From contig CAVWXT010000005.1 of the NCBI GenBank assembly GCA_963759115.1, forward strand, positions 620,001 through 684,000: 64,000 nt of DNA. The letters are read 5' to 3'. Under the pieces are notes generated by a model. The model searched no databases, was not told the DNA's origin, and was given only the letters and a program-made list of their open reading frames with translations. This document shows, piece after piece, positions 26,910 to 37,534 of this stretch. Position 1 is the first letter of the stretch; each line of letters begins with the position of its first letter. Both the position numbers and the translations under genes were made by a program. The DNA comes from CAVWXT01 sp963759115 (GTDB lineage: Bacteria > Planctomycetota > Planctomycetia > Pirellulales > Thermoguttaceae).

Positions 26910-27304
26910 GTGCTCCCCCTTTATGGTTATGCGATTTCGAATGGGTGACGACGCTCCGTAAGGAAATATAGTCCGCAGCCGCCGGTGCGAACTCCCCATT
27001 TTCCAGGCTGTCCCCCAATGTGTACTATTTGTAGACGATAGTGCTCTTGAAGTGCGGGTGCGAAACGCGCCGTAACAGGAAGACGATCATACGTTGCGGG
27101 ACTTCTGCCGAGCGCGGGTGCCGAAAGCCATCGCGGCCTCTCAAACGCCGGCCATAAAGTCGAGCGGGCTTGTCTAAGCGGAAAAATCGTTAAGTTCCCC
27201 CCAGACTTACCCGATTCATAGGAGGCAGCGTTCACGTGCGTGGTGCGCGCATCATGCGCGTCCGCCGCGCGAAACGACAGCGACCTATGGGAAGTCTAGG
27301 AAGT
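26910..27304. other. Intergenic region between divergent genes
   Basis: Divergent upstream region of the hemerythrin and secretin genes. No gene; I see no promoter good enough to call. Confidence 0.4.
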
Positions 27305-29436
27305 ATGGTGGTGCCTGGCAAAATGTTGCACAAGGGACGGCTGTTCCTGATGCTTTGCTGGCTTGGCCTGTGTGCTGCCATGATCGGTTGCACTCAGACG
27401 CTCGGCACGCATCGACGCGAGACGGTTTGCGCCAAAGAGTCCCCGGCCTCCACTGCGCCGACCGTGAAGTCCGATCTGTGGGCGGTCCATCCGGTCAGCG
27501 CCGAAGTCGTCGTCAGCGACAGCGCCGAGCGCCGCCTCAACCCCATCCCCCTGAGGCGACGCCCTCGCAGGGGCAATCCGCAAGCGAATCCGCCCCGCTC
27601 CCGGAGCCACCGGCGAAACAACCCGCTCCAGTTCAGGAGCCGCCGGCCGGCGAAGCCGCTCCTCTTCCGGGAGCGCCAGCAAACAAATCGGCCCCGGCTC
27701 CTGGACCGTCCGCAAGAGCCGGAGCGGCCGGGCCCGAGGTGGTGCCGTTGCCGCTCGGCCCGCCCCCTGCACAACCGCCGGGGGCGCCAGGATCGGTGGC
27801 GCCGCGGGCGTCCGATTCCGGACCTCTGATCACGTTGCGCGTCGACAATGTGGACGTTGCCAAAGTGATGGAGATGATCAGCCGCCAGGCCAAGATCGCG
27901 AATATTATCGTTTCGCCGGGCGTGAGCGGACCGATCACGCTCGATTTGCGGGACAAGACTGTGGACGAAACCCTGCGAATCATCGAAATGCAATGCCGAC
28001 TGAAAGTCCGGCGCGAACAGGACGTCATCTTCATTTCCACGATCACCGAGTCGCGACTGATTGAAGAAGAAGATCTGCCGATACGCGTCTACCGCCTGAA
28101 TTACGTCAAGAGCAGCGACGTGACGAAGATGATCTCGCCGCTGAAGAGCAAGAAGGGCTCGATCAGCCAGTCGCCGGACGCCGACGTCGGCCTGACCAGC
28201 GATATTCAGGACACGACAACCGGCGGTTCCAGCGGCAACAGCAAGCAAGTGTCGGCGGGCGGCAATTCGATGGCGGGCAGCGAAATCCTTATCGTTCAGG
28301 ACTACGAGTACGTGCTGAAGGCCATGGATCGCGTCATTGCCCAAATCGACGTTCAGCCCATCCAGGTGCTGATCGAAGCCGTGATCGTCCAAGTGACCCT
28401 GGACAAAAACAGCGAATTCGGGATAAACTTTGCCGCACTCGACGGGGCGGGAAATGTCCTGGGCGTGGTCGGAAATGGCGCGGTCCTCAACAGCGCGGCC
28501 GGTTTCACGCCGGCCTCGGTACTGGCCGGCGCCACCGCGGGCACGCTTAACTCGGTGACCAATGGCATCAACAACTCCACGACCAGCGGAACCAGCCCTA
28601 CGACGGTCACGAACACCACGACCAAGGTCGTCACGTCATCGACGTCGGGTCAAGTGGGCAGCGCCTTCGCCGCAAACACCAACGGCCTGAAGTTTGGCTA
28701 TACCGGCGCGAGTACGACGGGCTTTATTCAGGCCCTCGAAGGCCAGGGGGAGACCAAAGTGCTCGCCTCCCCACGGATCATGGTCCTCAACAAGCAACGC
28801 GCAGAAATCCACCTCGGCGAGAACCTCGGTTACTATACGGCCAACGTCTACCAGACCAGCACGAACCAGACCGTGAACTACCTGAAGGTCGGCACGCAAC
28901 TGCGGCTGCGGCCCTTCGTATCCTCCGATGGAATGATCCGCCTGGAGGTCGTACCGGAGCGCAGCACCGGAGTGTTGGATGACAAGGGTATTCCCCAGAC
29001 CAAGTCCACGCAGGTAACGACCAACGTGCTGGTCCCCGACGGAAAAACGATCGTCATCGGCGGGCTTCTCGACGACGAGGACGACACGACATGGGAGGGA
29101 CTGCCGATTCTGAGCCGGCTCCCCTGGATCGGGTTCTTGTTCCGCCACACCGTGAAGACGACGGCGAAGAAGGAACTGATCGTGATCCTTACGCCGCATA
29201 TATGGCATCCCGAATGTCCGCAGGGGCTCAATGCCTTGGGGCCGCCGAGCACGCTGGGCCTCGAAGAACGCGTCGCTCAGAGGCCCTATGCGGAAGCCCA
29301 GGATGCCCCGAACCTCTACAAGCTTCTTGTGCCGGCGGCGATTTGTCCCAATCCGCCGGAAGAGACCTCGCCGGAGATGACGCCCCCCATTTCGACAGGT
29401 CGTGCCTCGCCCGCCGATAGCAAGAAGGCGATGTGA
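27305..29436 (+). CDS. Secretin (GspD/PilQ type) lipoprotein, frameshifted
   Basis: Outer-membrane channel of a type II secretion or type IV pilus system. N terminus MLHKGRLFLMLCWLGLCAAMIGCTQT is a lipoprotein signal (Cys after MIG); start 27305 or 27323. A Pro/Ala-rich linker is broken near 27530. Then an STN/N0 domain (LITLRVDNVDVAKVMEMISRQAKIANIIVSPGVSG), ring-forming N1/N2 segments (YRLNYVKSSDVTKMI, AGSEILIVQDYEYVLKAMDRVIAQID), and the secretin core VLASPRIMVLNKQRAEIHLGE...VGTQLRLRPFVSSDGMIRLEV...VPDGKTIVIGGLLDDE...PILSRLPWIGFLFRHT. About 700 residues. No partner pilus genes are next to it. Confidence 0.9.
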
Positions 29437-29603
29437 ACGACGCGCGAAACATGAGCCGCCGCGGGACAGGTTGCCCGCCTGCCCCGCGGTTTTCTTTTTC
29501 TGCTTGACGCGCCCCGCGGCGGACGATAGGCTCAACTTCCTGTTGATCGTCTCGCCCGGCTTCCCACCTGCCCCACCTTTCCCTTCTCCCTAACGGATGC
29601 CCA

Positions 29604-31913
29604 ATGAAGCTCTGCCTGAACGTCTTGCTCGTCGCCGTTTCGATCCCGATCGTGGCCATCAGCGCGGGAAAGCGGGTCGCAATTGCAGCGGGCGATCTCG
29701 ACAACGCCGCCGCCGATCTCCAGGTCATCAAGAGGCGGCTGGTGGAGATGGTACTTGCGCCGCCGAGCCCCGCGAGGGCGGGCGAAGTCAAGACCAGCGC
29801 GGACGGTGCGCCGACGATCCGGCCGCGATCGAACGCCTGATGTCGTCCTTGCGTGCCGACGGCAGTTGGGGCGACCTGCAATACGGTAGTGCCACGCCCA
29901 AGGACCTCGCCCACGGCAGCTACGGCGCGTGGGGGAGCACGTCGAGCCATCTGACGCGCATGGAGGGCATGGCCCGCGCGTTCCGCACGCCCTCGAACCG
30001 CTGGCACGCCGATCAGCAACTCCGCGACAAGATTCTCCTGGCGCTCGATTATTGGCTGCGCAACGACTTCCGCCACGCGGGATGGTGGCAAGACCAGATC
30101 GGCACCCAGGAACGTTTGGGCCCCACGTTGCTGCTGATGGACGAGTGCCTGTCGACCGAGCAGCGGAAAGCGGCCGTTGCCATTATGCAGCGAAGCCAGA
30201 TCGGCAAGATGACCAGCGCCAATCTGCTGTGGATGGCGGGCAATCAGATCGTCTGGGGATGCGTCGCCGGCGAGGTGGAACCGGTGGCCGACGCCTATCG
30301 GAAGATCGCCGCCGAGGTTCGCGTCGCGCCGGGACCTCAAGACGGCATCAAGGCCGATCAAAGCTACTACTTCCACGGAGAGCAGCTTTACTCGGGCGGC
30401 TACGGGCTGTCGTTCACCGTCTCGTGCGCGCGGCTGGCATACATTGCGCAAGGAACGCGCTTTGCGCTTCCGCCCAAGCAAGTCAAGCTGCTCGCCGATT
30501 TCGTGCTCGAAGGCCAGCGCTGGATGGTCCGCGGCAGCACGTTCGACTACAACGGCGTGGGGCGGGAGATTTGCCGGCGGAACAAGGACGCCCGGGGACT
30601 TCGCCAGCCGTGCGATTGGCTGCAGAGCGTCTGTCCGGAGCGCCGCGGCGAGTTCGCCAGCTTCGCGCAGAGCCTGGCCGACGGTTCGCCGAGCGGCCCG
30701 GTGGGCAACCGGCACTTCTGGAAGAGCGACACCATGGTGCAACGGCGGGACGGCTACTACGCCTCGGTCCGCATGTTGTCGACGCGGATGAAGAGCGGCG
30801 AGTGTACGCGGGGCGAGGGCCTGAAGTCGCATCACCTGGCCGATGGCGTGATGTTCCTCTATCGCGACGGCAAGGAGTACGCCAACATCTTCCCCGTTTG
30901 GGATTGGCGGCGGCTGCCGGGGATCACCTGCATCCACGCCAACGGGCCAATGATTCCGCCCGACGTGCTCGAACCGCCGGCGAACCCAAACCAGGCGGAA
31001 AGCGACGCCTACGCCATCCGGCTCGACAAGGCCGTGTCTTCGCGGGGAACGCGGGAGTTCGTGGGCGGCGTCTCCGACGGCGCCTGCGGATTGGCGGCCA
31101 TGGATTTCGCCCGCGGGCCGCTGGCGGCGCAAGGCCTGGTTCTTCCTCGATCGCGAGATCGTATGTCTGGGAACGGGCATCACCTCCACGGCCGACGATC
31201 CGGTGTTCACCTCGGTCAATCAATGCCTCTTGCGCGGGCCGGTCACGGTCTCGGACGGCCGGCAAACCGCCGCCCTCAATCAGGGCAAGCGTGAGTTGGG
31301 CGGGGCGTGCTGGGTGCATCACGATGGCATCGGATACGTCTTCCCCGACAAGGCCCACGTCGTCCTCTCCGCTGAGAAGCAAGAGGGCGACTGGCACGAC
31401 ATCGTGATGGCCAGCCGGAACCAACCGGCCGCGGAGAACGTGTTCAGCTTGTGGATCGACCACGGCAAGCCGGTTTCCGCGGGCACGTATTGCTACCGCG
31501 TCTTGCCGGGCGTCGAACCGGAGGCGATGGAAGCCCGCGCCAAGAGCCCGGCGGTGCGCGTGCTCAACAATACCCCGGCGTTGCAGGCCGTCTGGGACGC
31601 CGAGCAGAAGATGGCGCTGGCGGCGTTCTACGAGCGGGGCCGCGTGGCCAACGACGATCTGAACCTCTCCGTCGATCGGCCCTGCCTGTTGCTGGCGAAG
31701 AAAGGGCCTGCCGCTCTCCAACTGGCCGTCTCGAATCCCGCGGCCCGGCCGCTCGAGGTGAGCGTCGAGGTGAACCAGCACCTGGAAGGCGACGGCTGCC
31801 AATGGCTTGGCGACCGCCAGGTTTCGCGCGTCAAGTTTGAGTTGCCGGTGGGCGAGAATGCGGGCAAGAGCGTGACGCGACGTTTGACCGTTCGCTACAA
31901 AGGCGTGCTGTAA
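29604..31913 (+). CDS. Polysaccharide lyase family 8 (chondroitin/hyaluronate/xanthan lyase), frameshifted
   Basis: Exported enzyme that cleaves acidic polysaccharides by beta-elimination. Start 29604 (MKLCLNVLLVAVSIPIVAISAGK, signal peptide). The N-terminal alpha/alpha toroid contains the catalytic residues: Asn in LLWMAGNQIVWGC, His and Tyr in YYFHGEQLYSGGYGLSF. The middle domain has HFWKSDTMVQRRDGYYASVRMLSTR and the C-terminal part the beta-sandwich to VRYKGVL. Two single-base breaks, near 29810 and 31140. About 769 residues, the usual size. Fits a planctomycete feeding on sulfated or acidic glycans (inference). Confidence 0.88.
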
Positions 31914-32719
31914 GCAGGGAGTTTCGCCCCGCATTGCACCCGGTTCGTCGAAGTTAGGGCGACGGCTGGTCATCGTATCCGCTTTGGCGATAAGGGATTG
32001 ATCGCTGCGGTTCGGCGCGCAAGTCGCACCCCTCCGAAGAGTGAGTTGGTGCAAAACCTCTCCCTGACGAGGGAGCTTGGCCGAGTTGGGGACACGTGAC
32101 CGGTCGGTTTCCACGCCGGTAGATTCGGCCCGAACGGGCACGCGGGTCGCCGCGTGATTTTGTTGGTCATTCCTGAAAGAGCCTCTGGAGTCAAGGGCCT
32201 TCCGGTGAGTTGTTGGTGGTTGGATTTTGTTTTTGGGCATTCCTGAAAGAGCCTCTGGAGTCAAGGGCCTTCCGGTGAGTTGTTGGTGGTTGGATTTTGT
32301 TTTTGGGCACGTACATTCCCCGACAAAGCCACAAAGGGGCTTTTCTTGGTAGTTTGAATTGGTTGGGGGGATCGATGGCAGAGTTCAGTTGTCACGGTCA
32401 TATGCGAGGTTGTTCGCGCCGTTCTTTTCCGTGCGGCGGCACCCCTACCCATTCCTTCGTGAATCCGTCTGCCGCTAGCGGCAGCCGTTCAGACCCCAAC
32501 GGGCCTGACACCGAATATGCTTTGCGACCGTCTCGCAGAACACCAGCCGTCCCAATCAACAAAACGCTCGACAACAAGGCCGAGTCCATTGACCAACTCG
32601 GACTGACCAAGTGTCCGCGAGGGCCTCTCCTCGCTGCGAGGAGGGCCGATGCAACCGCTACTCTCCCTTCTGGCCTCCCTTGTTTTCTGTAACAGGTTCC
32701 CCGCCCACCTCTTCCTTCC
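31914..32719. other. Long intergenic region with repeats
   Basis: About 800 bases with no credible gene. Holds a partial repeat of 36985-37130 (shared block CAAAACC.CTCCCT.ACGAGGGAGC near 32045), a 70-bp tandem pair (32168-32307) and a GC hairpin GGCCTCTCCTCG/CGAGGAGGGCC near 32622-32650. Confidence 0.5.
32168..32307. repeat. 70-bp tandem duplication, two exact copies
   Basis: Units 32168-32237 and 32238-32307 begin CATTCCTGAAAGAGCCTCTG and end TTTTTGGG; they look identical base for base. Non-coding. Confidence 0.9.
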
Positions 32720-32905
32720 TATAATTCCGCTGCTTGGTGAAGCGGAGTCGGGCTCTGCGGGGACGCAACCCGACAAGGAATAGCCAAGTCAAGGTGCGCC
32801 AAGAGCGTGCGGGGCCTCTGACGAGGGCTTCTCGCCAGGGGCCGTTTTCTTACCCCTTGGACACCTTGCCATCCCTCCGAAAATCCGCTGCCGCAAAGCA
32901 CCATC
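32720..32905 (+). ncRNA. Candidate structured RNA next to an IS110 transposase, copy A
   Basis: TATAAT at 32720-32725, then a conserved core of about 56 bases (32733-32788). Core pairing: outer stem CTTGG/CCAAG, inner stem GTCGGG/CCCGAC, tip TGCG-GGGA-CGCA (GNRA-like loop). A second hairpin at 32813-32843 (12 of 13 pairs) is followed by GTTTTCTT and could be a terminator. A further block CCTCCGAAAATCCG (32874-32887) is shared with copy B at nearly the same distance. I recognise no known family. Confidence 0.55.
32813..32851 (+). terminator. Terminator-like hairpin of RNA copy A
   Basis: GGCCTCTGACGAG (32813-32825) pairs with CTCGCCAGGGGCC (32831-32843) apart from one A-C; tail GTTTTCTT. Confidence 0.6.
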
Positions 32906-32922
32906 GGGCGATCCTTTCGTGT

Positions 32923-34010
32923 TCAGCCGGATACGGCCATTCCCTCGCGTTGCTCTTGCCGGAGCCCGCCGACGGCATACGCCTCGTGGTACTTGACCAT
33001 GTGCCAGATGATCGTCGCCAGTCGACGCATCACCGCCACGCGACCGATTTTCGCTCCCCGACGCTTCTTGATCCTCTGATACCAGGCCCTCATGCGCACA
33101 TCCCGCCGCAGGACGTGCAGCGTGATCTGGGCCAGGATGAAGCGCGCTGTGGCACTGCCTTGCTTGGTGATCGAGCCCAGCCGGTCGGTCGCCTCGCCGG
33201 AATTCCGGCATCCGGGCGTCAGGCCCCAATAGCTGGCCAGACTCTTCGATCGCGGGAACCGATCAATGTCGCCGATCCGCGAAGCCAAGGCCAGGCTGCC
33301 GTAGGCCCCGGCGCCGGAATGCTGGCGATGACCGCCGCCGCCACGTTCTCCGCCTGCCGCCGGCGAATCTCCGCCCCCATCTGCTCGATCTGCTCGTCGC
33401 ACAGCTTCCACTCCCCCAAGAGTTGATCCATCTCCCGCCGGTCGATCGGACTGAAGCACACCTGGGTCAGCCATTTCTTCCCCGCGATGGTGTCAATCCC
33501 CTTGGTGGGACACTCCTGCTCCAGATTGTGTTTTCGCAACAAACGCTTGACGCGGTTGATGATTCGGGTGCGGGACTGCCCCAGACGCTGACGCCGGGCG
33601 GTGAGTTGGCGGTCCTGCGCGTCTTGCTCCGTGGGCGGCACCACCCGGCGAATGCCTTGCACCTTCGTGCCCGCCAGCAACCGATGACGATTGACCCAGA
33701 GGATCTCGCCCAGGGCATTGGCGTCGCGGCGATCGGTCTTCTTCTTCGACTGCTTCTCGGGCTGAATGAGGATCGTCTCACGGCAGCCATATCCCGGCAA
33801 CAGTTTCAACAGCCAGTCGTTAAAGCCGCAGACCTCCAAAATGGCGATGAAGCCGCCTTCCGGTTGGCTCTTCTGTCGCAACTCGGTGAAGAAGGCATGC
33901 ACCCGTTTCCACTCCGTGCTTACCTGCCGTTTGTCGATCACGTCACCGGTCTCCTGGCGAACATTCACGGTCAACTGCTTGCGGTGCTGGTCGATGGAAA
34001 GGTATAACAT
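32923..34010 (-). CDS. IS110-family transposase 1, frameshifted
   Basis: About 362 residues from ATG 34010 (MLYLSIDQHRKQLTVNVRQETG), ribosome site AGAGGA upstream. DEDD RuvC-like N-terminal domain (Asp in LSIDQHR, Glu in AILEVCGFNDWL, KKKTDRRDANALGEIL), central coiled coil, and C-terminal Transposase_20 domain (LASYWGLTPGCRNSGEATDRLGSITKQGSATARFIL) with the conserved Ser. Frame break near 33305. Acts with an element-encoded guide RNA in characterised members. Element ends are not visible; the structured RNA of copy A ends about 20-70 bases beyond the stop codon, on the other strand. Confidence 0.9.
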
Positions 34011-34096
34011 CTCTCGGTCCTCTTGTTTGTACTTTTGGTGGGTTCACCATGAACCACACCGTGAATAGTACCGGGAGGACCGCTCTTTCATAGAAT

Positions 34097-34262
34097 CAAC
34101 AACTCGCTTCGTTTCCAATTCTTGACATCTTCCTTTCACTGCTTGACTCTCGGCCCCGGCCTGTTGTCTAACAACTCGCTCCATTTCCAATCCTTGACAT
34201 TTTCCTTTCCCTGCTCGACTCTCGACCCTCGGCTCTCGACTCTCAACTCTGGACTCTCCCCC
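34097..34262. repeat. Direct repeat pair plus pyrimidine tract
   Basis: Two diverged copies of about 58 bases starting AACAACTCGCTTCGTTTCC (34099) and AACAACTCGCTCCATTTCC (34170), then about six CTCGACTCT-like units to 34262. Non-coding. The rest of 34263-34481 has no gene. Confidence 0.8.
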
Positions 34263-34481
34263 ATCATGCGCTTTCCCCCGGGGGGTTTTCAAGGCCAAGA
34301 TTTATGCTACCCGAACGGCTGGTATATTGCGGTCGCGACGGGTGGCGCGGTAGAATCGGGCGAATCGGCGCCGGCGCAACAGCACGAGAAAGGCGCGACG
34401 GACGGGCTGCGAACTATGGACGCTTCGGCCGCGCGAGCGACCAAAGAAACACATGCAGGGTCGCCGTACATTACCCAGATT

Positions 34482-34553
34482 TGGTGGCTGTCACTTTTTC
34501 GTTCCCTTTTCGTTCCCTGGTGGCTGTCACCTTTTCGTTCCCTTTTCGTTCCT
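34482..34553. repeat. 36-bp tandem duplication upstream of the GYF gene
   Basis: Units 34482-34517 and 34518-34553 begin TGGTGGCTGTCAC and hold two TTTTCGTTCC blocks each, giving four regularly spaced blocks some 50 bases before the next start codon. Confidence 0.85.
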
Positions 34554-34604
34554 TGGCAGTAGTGTGACGAGAGCGTCCGCATCGTGTCAAAGAAAGGTGA
34601 AACG

Positions 34605-35303
34605 ATGGAGACTCGATGGTATTACACGGAACAAGGGCAGCGGCTTGGTCCAGTCTCTTCGACACAACTCAAGCAGCTTGCGGCATCGGGTCGGCTTCAA
34701 CCATCCGATATGTTGTGGAAAGAAGGGATGGCCCAATGGGCGGCTGCGAGTCAAGTTAACGGGCTTTTTTCGGCGGCAACAAAAGCTGCCACAGTTCCGC
34801 CTCCCATTCCTGTTCCGAGCACCCTCACTCCCGACTCATCCGACCTCCCACAATCCTCCGCTCCAAGCGCAGAGCAACATGTTTCTCCTTCTGAACTCGG
34901 CCAGACGGAGCCAACCAATTCTCTCGACAATGCGACAAAAATCGATCCGTTCGTGTGGATTCCCGTTGGTTGCGTGGTAGTAATCGGTGTAATTGTTTTC
35001 ATCGTGTGGGCCTCTCTATCCGGCCCTGACTTGCCACGCATTATTGGCGATCACTACAAGTCCTTGGGAGAGCCGGTCCAGAACGTCACCGTTATTGGCA
35101 CGCCACAAACGTTTCCGGATTCTTGGAGATCGCCGACCGACTCCGGCACGGCTTTTACTGTTCTAGTTCGAGTTACGCTTTCGACAGGCGAGACTGAACA
35201 AAAGAACCTCAAGGTTTTTGTAGCGAAGAGCGATGGGTGGACGGCAGTTGAAGATCGAGCACGTTACCCTTCGGGCATAGGACATCGTGGAAAACCCCGG
35301 TGA
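34605..35303 (+). CDS. GYF-like (DUF4339) membrane protein
   Basis: 232 residues from ATG 34605 (METRWYYTEQGQRLGPVSSTQLKQL), AAGGTG five bases upstream. N-terminal GYF_2 domain: WYYTEQGQRLGPVSSTQLKQLAASGRLQPSDMLWKEGMAQWAAASQV. A Pro/Ser linker, one membrane helix (DPFVWIPVGCVVVIGVIVFIVWASL, near residues 120-145), and a C-terminal external domain with repeated Thr/Val strands. GYF-like domains bind proline-rich peptides; the partner is unknown. Intact. Confidence 0.75.
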   Translation: METRWYYTEQGQRLGPVSSTQLKQLAASGRLQPSDMLWKEGMAQWAAASQVNGLFSAATKAATVPPPIPVPSTLTPDSSDLPQSSAPSAEQHVSPSELGQTEPTNSLDNATKIDPFVWIPVGCVVVIGVIVFIVWASLSGPDLPRIIGDHYKSLGEPVQNVTVIGTPQTFPDSWRSPTDSGTAFTVLVRVTLSTGETEQKNLKVFVAKSDGWTAVEDRARYPSGIGHRGKPR

Positions 35304-35401
35304 GTCTGGGCGCGAATAAAGGGGTCGCCCATAACCGCCGGCGTGTCAAGGCCCAGGCCAACGGATTTCTTGGGAAACTGCTAATTCGCTTGTCTCGCTG
35401 T

Positions 35402-35590
35402 TATAATGTGTGTGCCTGGTGAAGCGGAGTCGGGCTCTGCGGGGACGCAACCCGACAAGGAATAGCCAGGTTAGGGCGGGTGAATGACCCGTGATGCCCT
35501 GGCGGTATCCACTGCCAGGGCAGTTTTGTCTCACCGACTCATTCATTTGCTCTACTATGCCTCCGAAAATCCGACCCTGCCAAACACCAG
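35402..35590 (+). ncRNA. Candidate structured RNA next to an IS110 transposase, copy B
   Basis: Extended -10 (TGTTATAAT; TATAAT 35402-35407), then the same core as copy A (35415-35470). The outer stem is CCTGG/CCAGG where copy A has CTTGG/CCAAG: both strands changed together, which supports pairing. Then a CGGG/CCCG mini-hairpin, a terminator-like hairpin (35495-35522), and the shared CCTCCGAAAATCCG block at 35560-35573 followed by CCTGCCAAACACCA. The rest of 35591-35797 shows no gene. Confidence 0.55.
35495..35527 (+). terminator. Terminator-like hairpin of RNA copy B
   Basis: TGCCCTGGC/GCCAGGGCA, perfect 9-bp stem with a 10-base loop, followed by GTTTT. Not homologous in sequence to the hairpin of copy A but in the same place. 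Confidence 0.7.
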
Positions 35591-35797
35591 CACACCCGCC
35601 GCAATTGGCAACGGCTTGTCACTCGTCGTCGCGCACCTAGTAGTCACCCATTCGTGCCGTCCGAGCCGAAGCCCGTCGCATATTGTATTGTTCACCGGTC
35701 ACAGTGCCCAATCAGGAGGACAGTGCAGACTTGCGTCTCACGGAACCCCTTTGCGGGCCAGCCGCGACCGTACTCGTGCGCGATATCGTGTTGCTCT

Positions 35798-36803
35798 CTA
35801 CGCCGCCTGGTGGGCGTGCTCACGCTGCCAACGACGCAGCCGCTTCCAACATATCTCCGCCAGTTTGCGGGCCACCGCCACCCGTGCAATCTTTGCGCTG
35901 GATCGCTTCCGCACCCGCGTGTAAAAGTTCTTCAAGGCCGCGTCCTCGCGGATCGCCTTGATGGCCGCCTCCACGAGAATCCATCGCAACCACGTCGACC
36001 CTTGCCGTGTAATCGAACCGCGGTAGCAGTGTCCGCCCGACTGATGCACACGGCAGGTCAGCCCGGCGTACGCGCCGACCTGTTTTGCCATGCGGAAACG
36101 CTCCACTTCGCCGATTTCCGCCACGATCAACAACGCCGAGTACAGGCCGATGCCGTGAATCTCGGTCAAGGCTTCCGCTTGCGGAAAAGCCGCCGACATC
36201 CGCGCGATGTGCCGGTCGATGATCGTCGCTTGCCGTCCGAAATGTTTCAATCGCGCCAGTAGTTCGTCGCGGACCAGATTCTCGATCCAGCCGAAGTCTT
36301 GCCCACGAAACCAAGCTAAGCCGCGGACGCCGAAAGGAACCCGATAAGGGGCTTGCCGATTTTGCCTGGCCAACAAGGCCCGCAAGTGGATTTTCGCCTC
36401 GGCCAACTCGCGGCCCAGACGTGCCCGGCGGCGTGTCAGACTCGCGGAGTTGCTGGTACGGCTCCGGCGGAATGTAGGCCAGCGGAATCTGGTTGATCCG
36501 CAACAGGTTCGCCAACAATTGGGCGTCCAGCTTGTCCGTTTTGGTGCGTTGTTGTACCATAGCCCGCAGACGAAACGGATGGGCCAATAAGATCGTACCG
36601 TACGGTCGGAGCAGGTCGTACAGCCAGCGATACGTTGCGCTGGCCTCGATGACCGCCCGAAAGGATCCCAACGCCTGGACAACGTTCACGATGCTGGCGG
36701 TGTCTTCACAGCGAACGGTGACGGGCTTGATAACTTCGCCCGTGTCGTTCACGGCGGCAATCACCACGGTCTCACGGTGCAAATCGATACCCACGTGCCA
36801 CAT
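35798..36803 (-). CDS. IS110-family transposase 2, frameshifted
   Basis: About 334 residues from ATG 36803 (MWHVGIDLHRETVVIAAVNDTGEVIKP), AAGGAG upstream. DEDD part: GIDLHRE, AVIEASATYRWLYDLL, RTKTDKLDAQLLANLL; C-terminal part ALTEIHGIGLYSALLIVAEIGEVERF and HQSGGHCYRGSITRQGSTWLRWIL with the catalytic Ser. A one-base break near 36435 joins two frames. A different subgroup from transposase 1, with only family-level similarity. Element ends not identified. Confidence 0.9.
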
Positions 36804-37534
36804 GAATAGGTCTCCTTGTTTGGTGGAGGAAAGATGGATTCGTTACTGCTTCCATCCTACTCCACCAGCAAGGGGCCTATCACGCGGCGGTTATAGTATC
36901 AGGGGTGAGGGCGAGTCGGCGGCGCTTCCCTTTCTGCACTTCAGCGCCACCGGTGGCGTGGGAGTTTTTCGCCGCACCTCTCATCGACCGCCAAAGTTAG
37001 GGCAAACAGCCACGCACGCAAGACCGTTCTGCGACGTAGGTTTACGCCGAATGTTCCAACACCTAAGTCGACTAACTCCCAAGAGTGGACTTGGAGCAAA
37101 ACCCCTCCCTAACGAGGGAGCTGGCCGGGCGCGGCTGTAGAAGCGGCATCTTGCCGCTTCATCCCCTCGTCGGACGAAGCGTCCTTGCCAAGAAGGACGC
37201 GGCAAGATGCCGCGTCTACCTGGGCCGCGAACGGTTACCCCGGCCGCCTGACACGGGACCGATATGTCAATGAGCGATCGACGCCACCGGCTCGCCGCGG
37301 CGAGAGAGCGTCACGTTCGAATAGTGTACATAATCACATGCTTCGCGTCAACGGGAGAATTGGGCCAGTTTGCCGGGCCGAAAGAACGCGGGAACGAAGA
37401 GCTTTTCTCGCCGACGCGATCCATCAACGACTTGGCTATCCGCACACCTGCACCTTTCCTCCGATCGTGTCAGGTACGGGGTACCAGCGCTACTTCGCCA
37501 TTCAAGCCATCTTTCCAATGCCACCTGGCTGCAT
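36804..37534. other. Intergenic region with palindromes
   Basis: About 730 bases with no credible gene. Contains the second copy of the block seen near 32045 (around 37080-37127) and two GCGGCATCTTGCCGC-type palindromes (37143-37157 and 37200-37214) that face each other 57 bases apart. Confidence 0.5.

Noticed and set aside
32720..36803. The structured RNA as a normal IS110 bridge/seek RNA
   Set aside because: Known guide RNAs are read in the same direction as the transposase and differ between subgroups. Here the RNA is on the opposite strand and its core is identical beside two different transposases.
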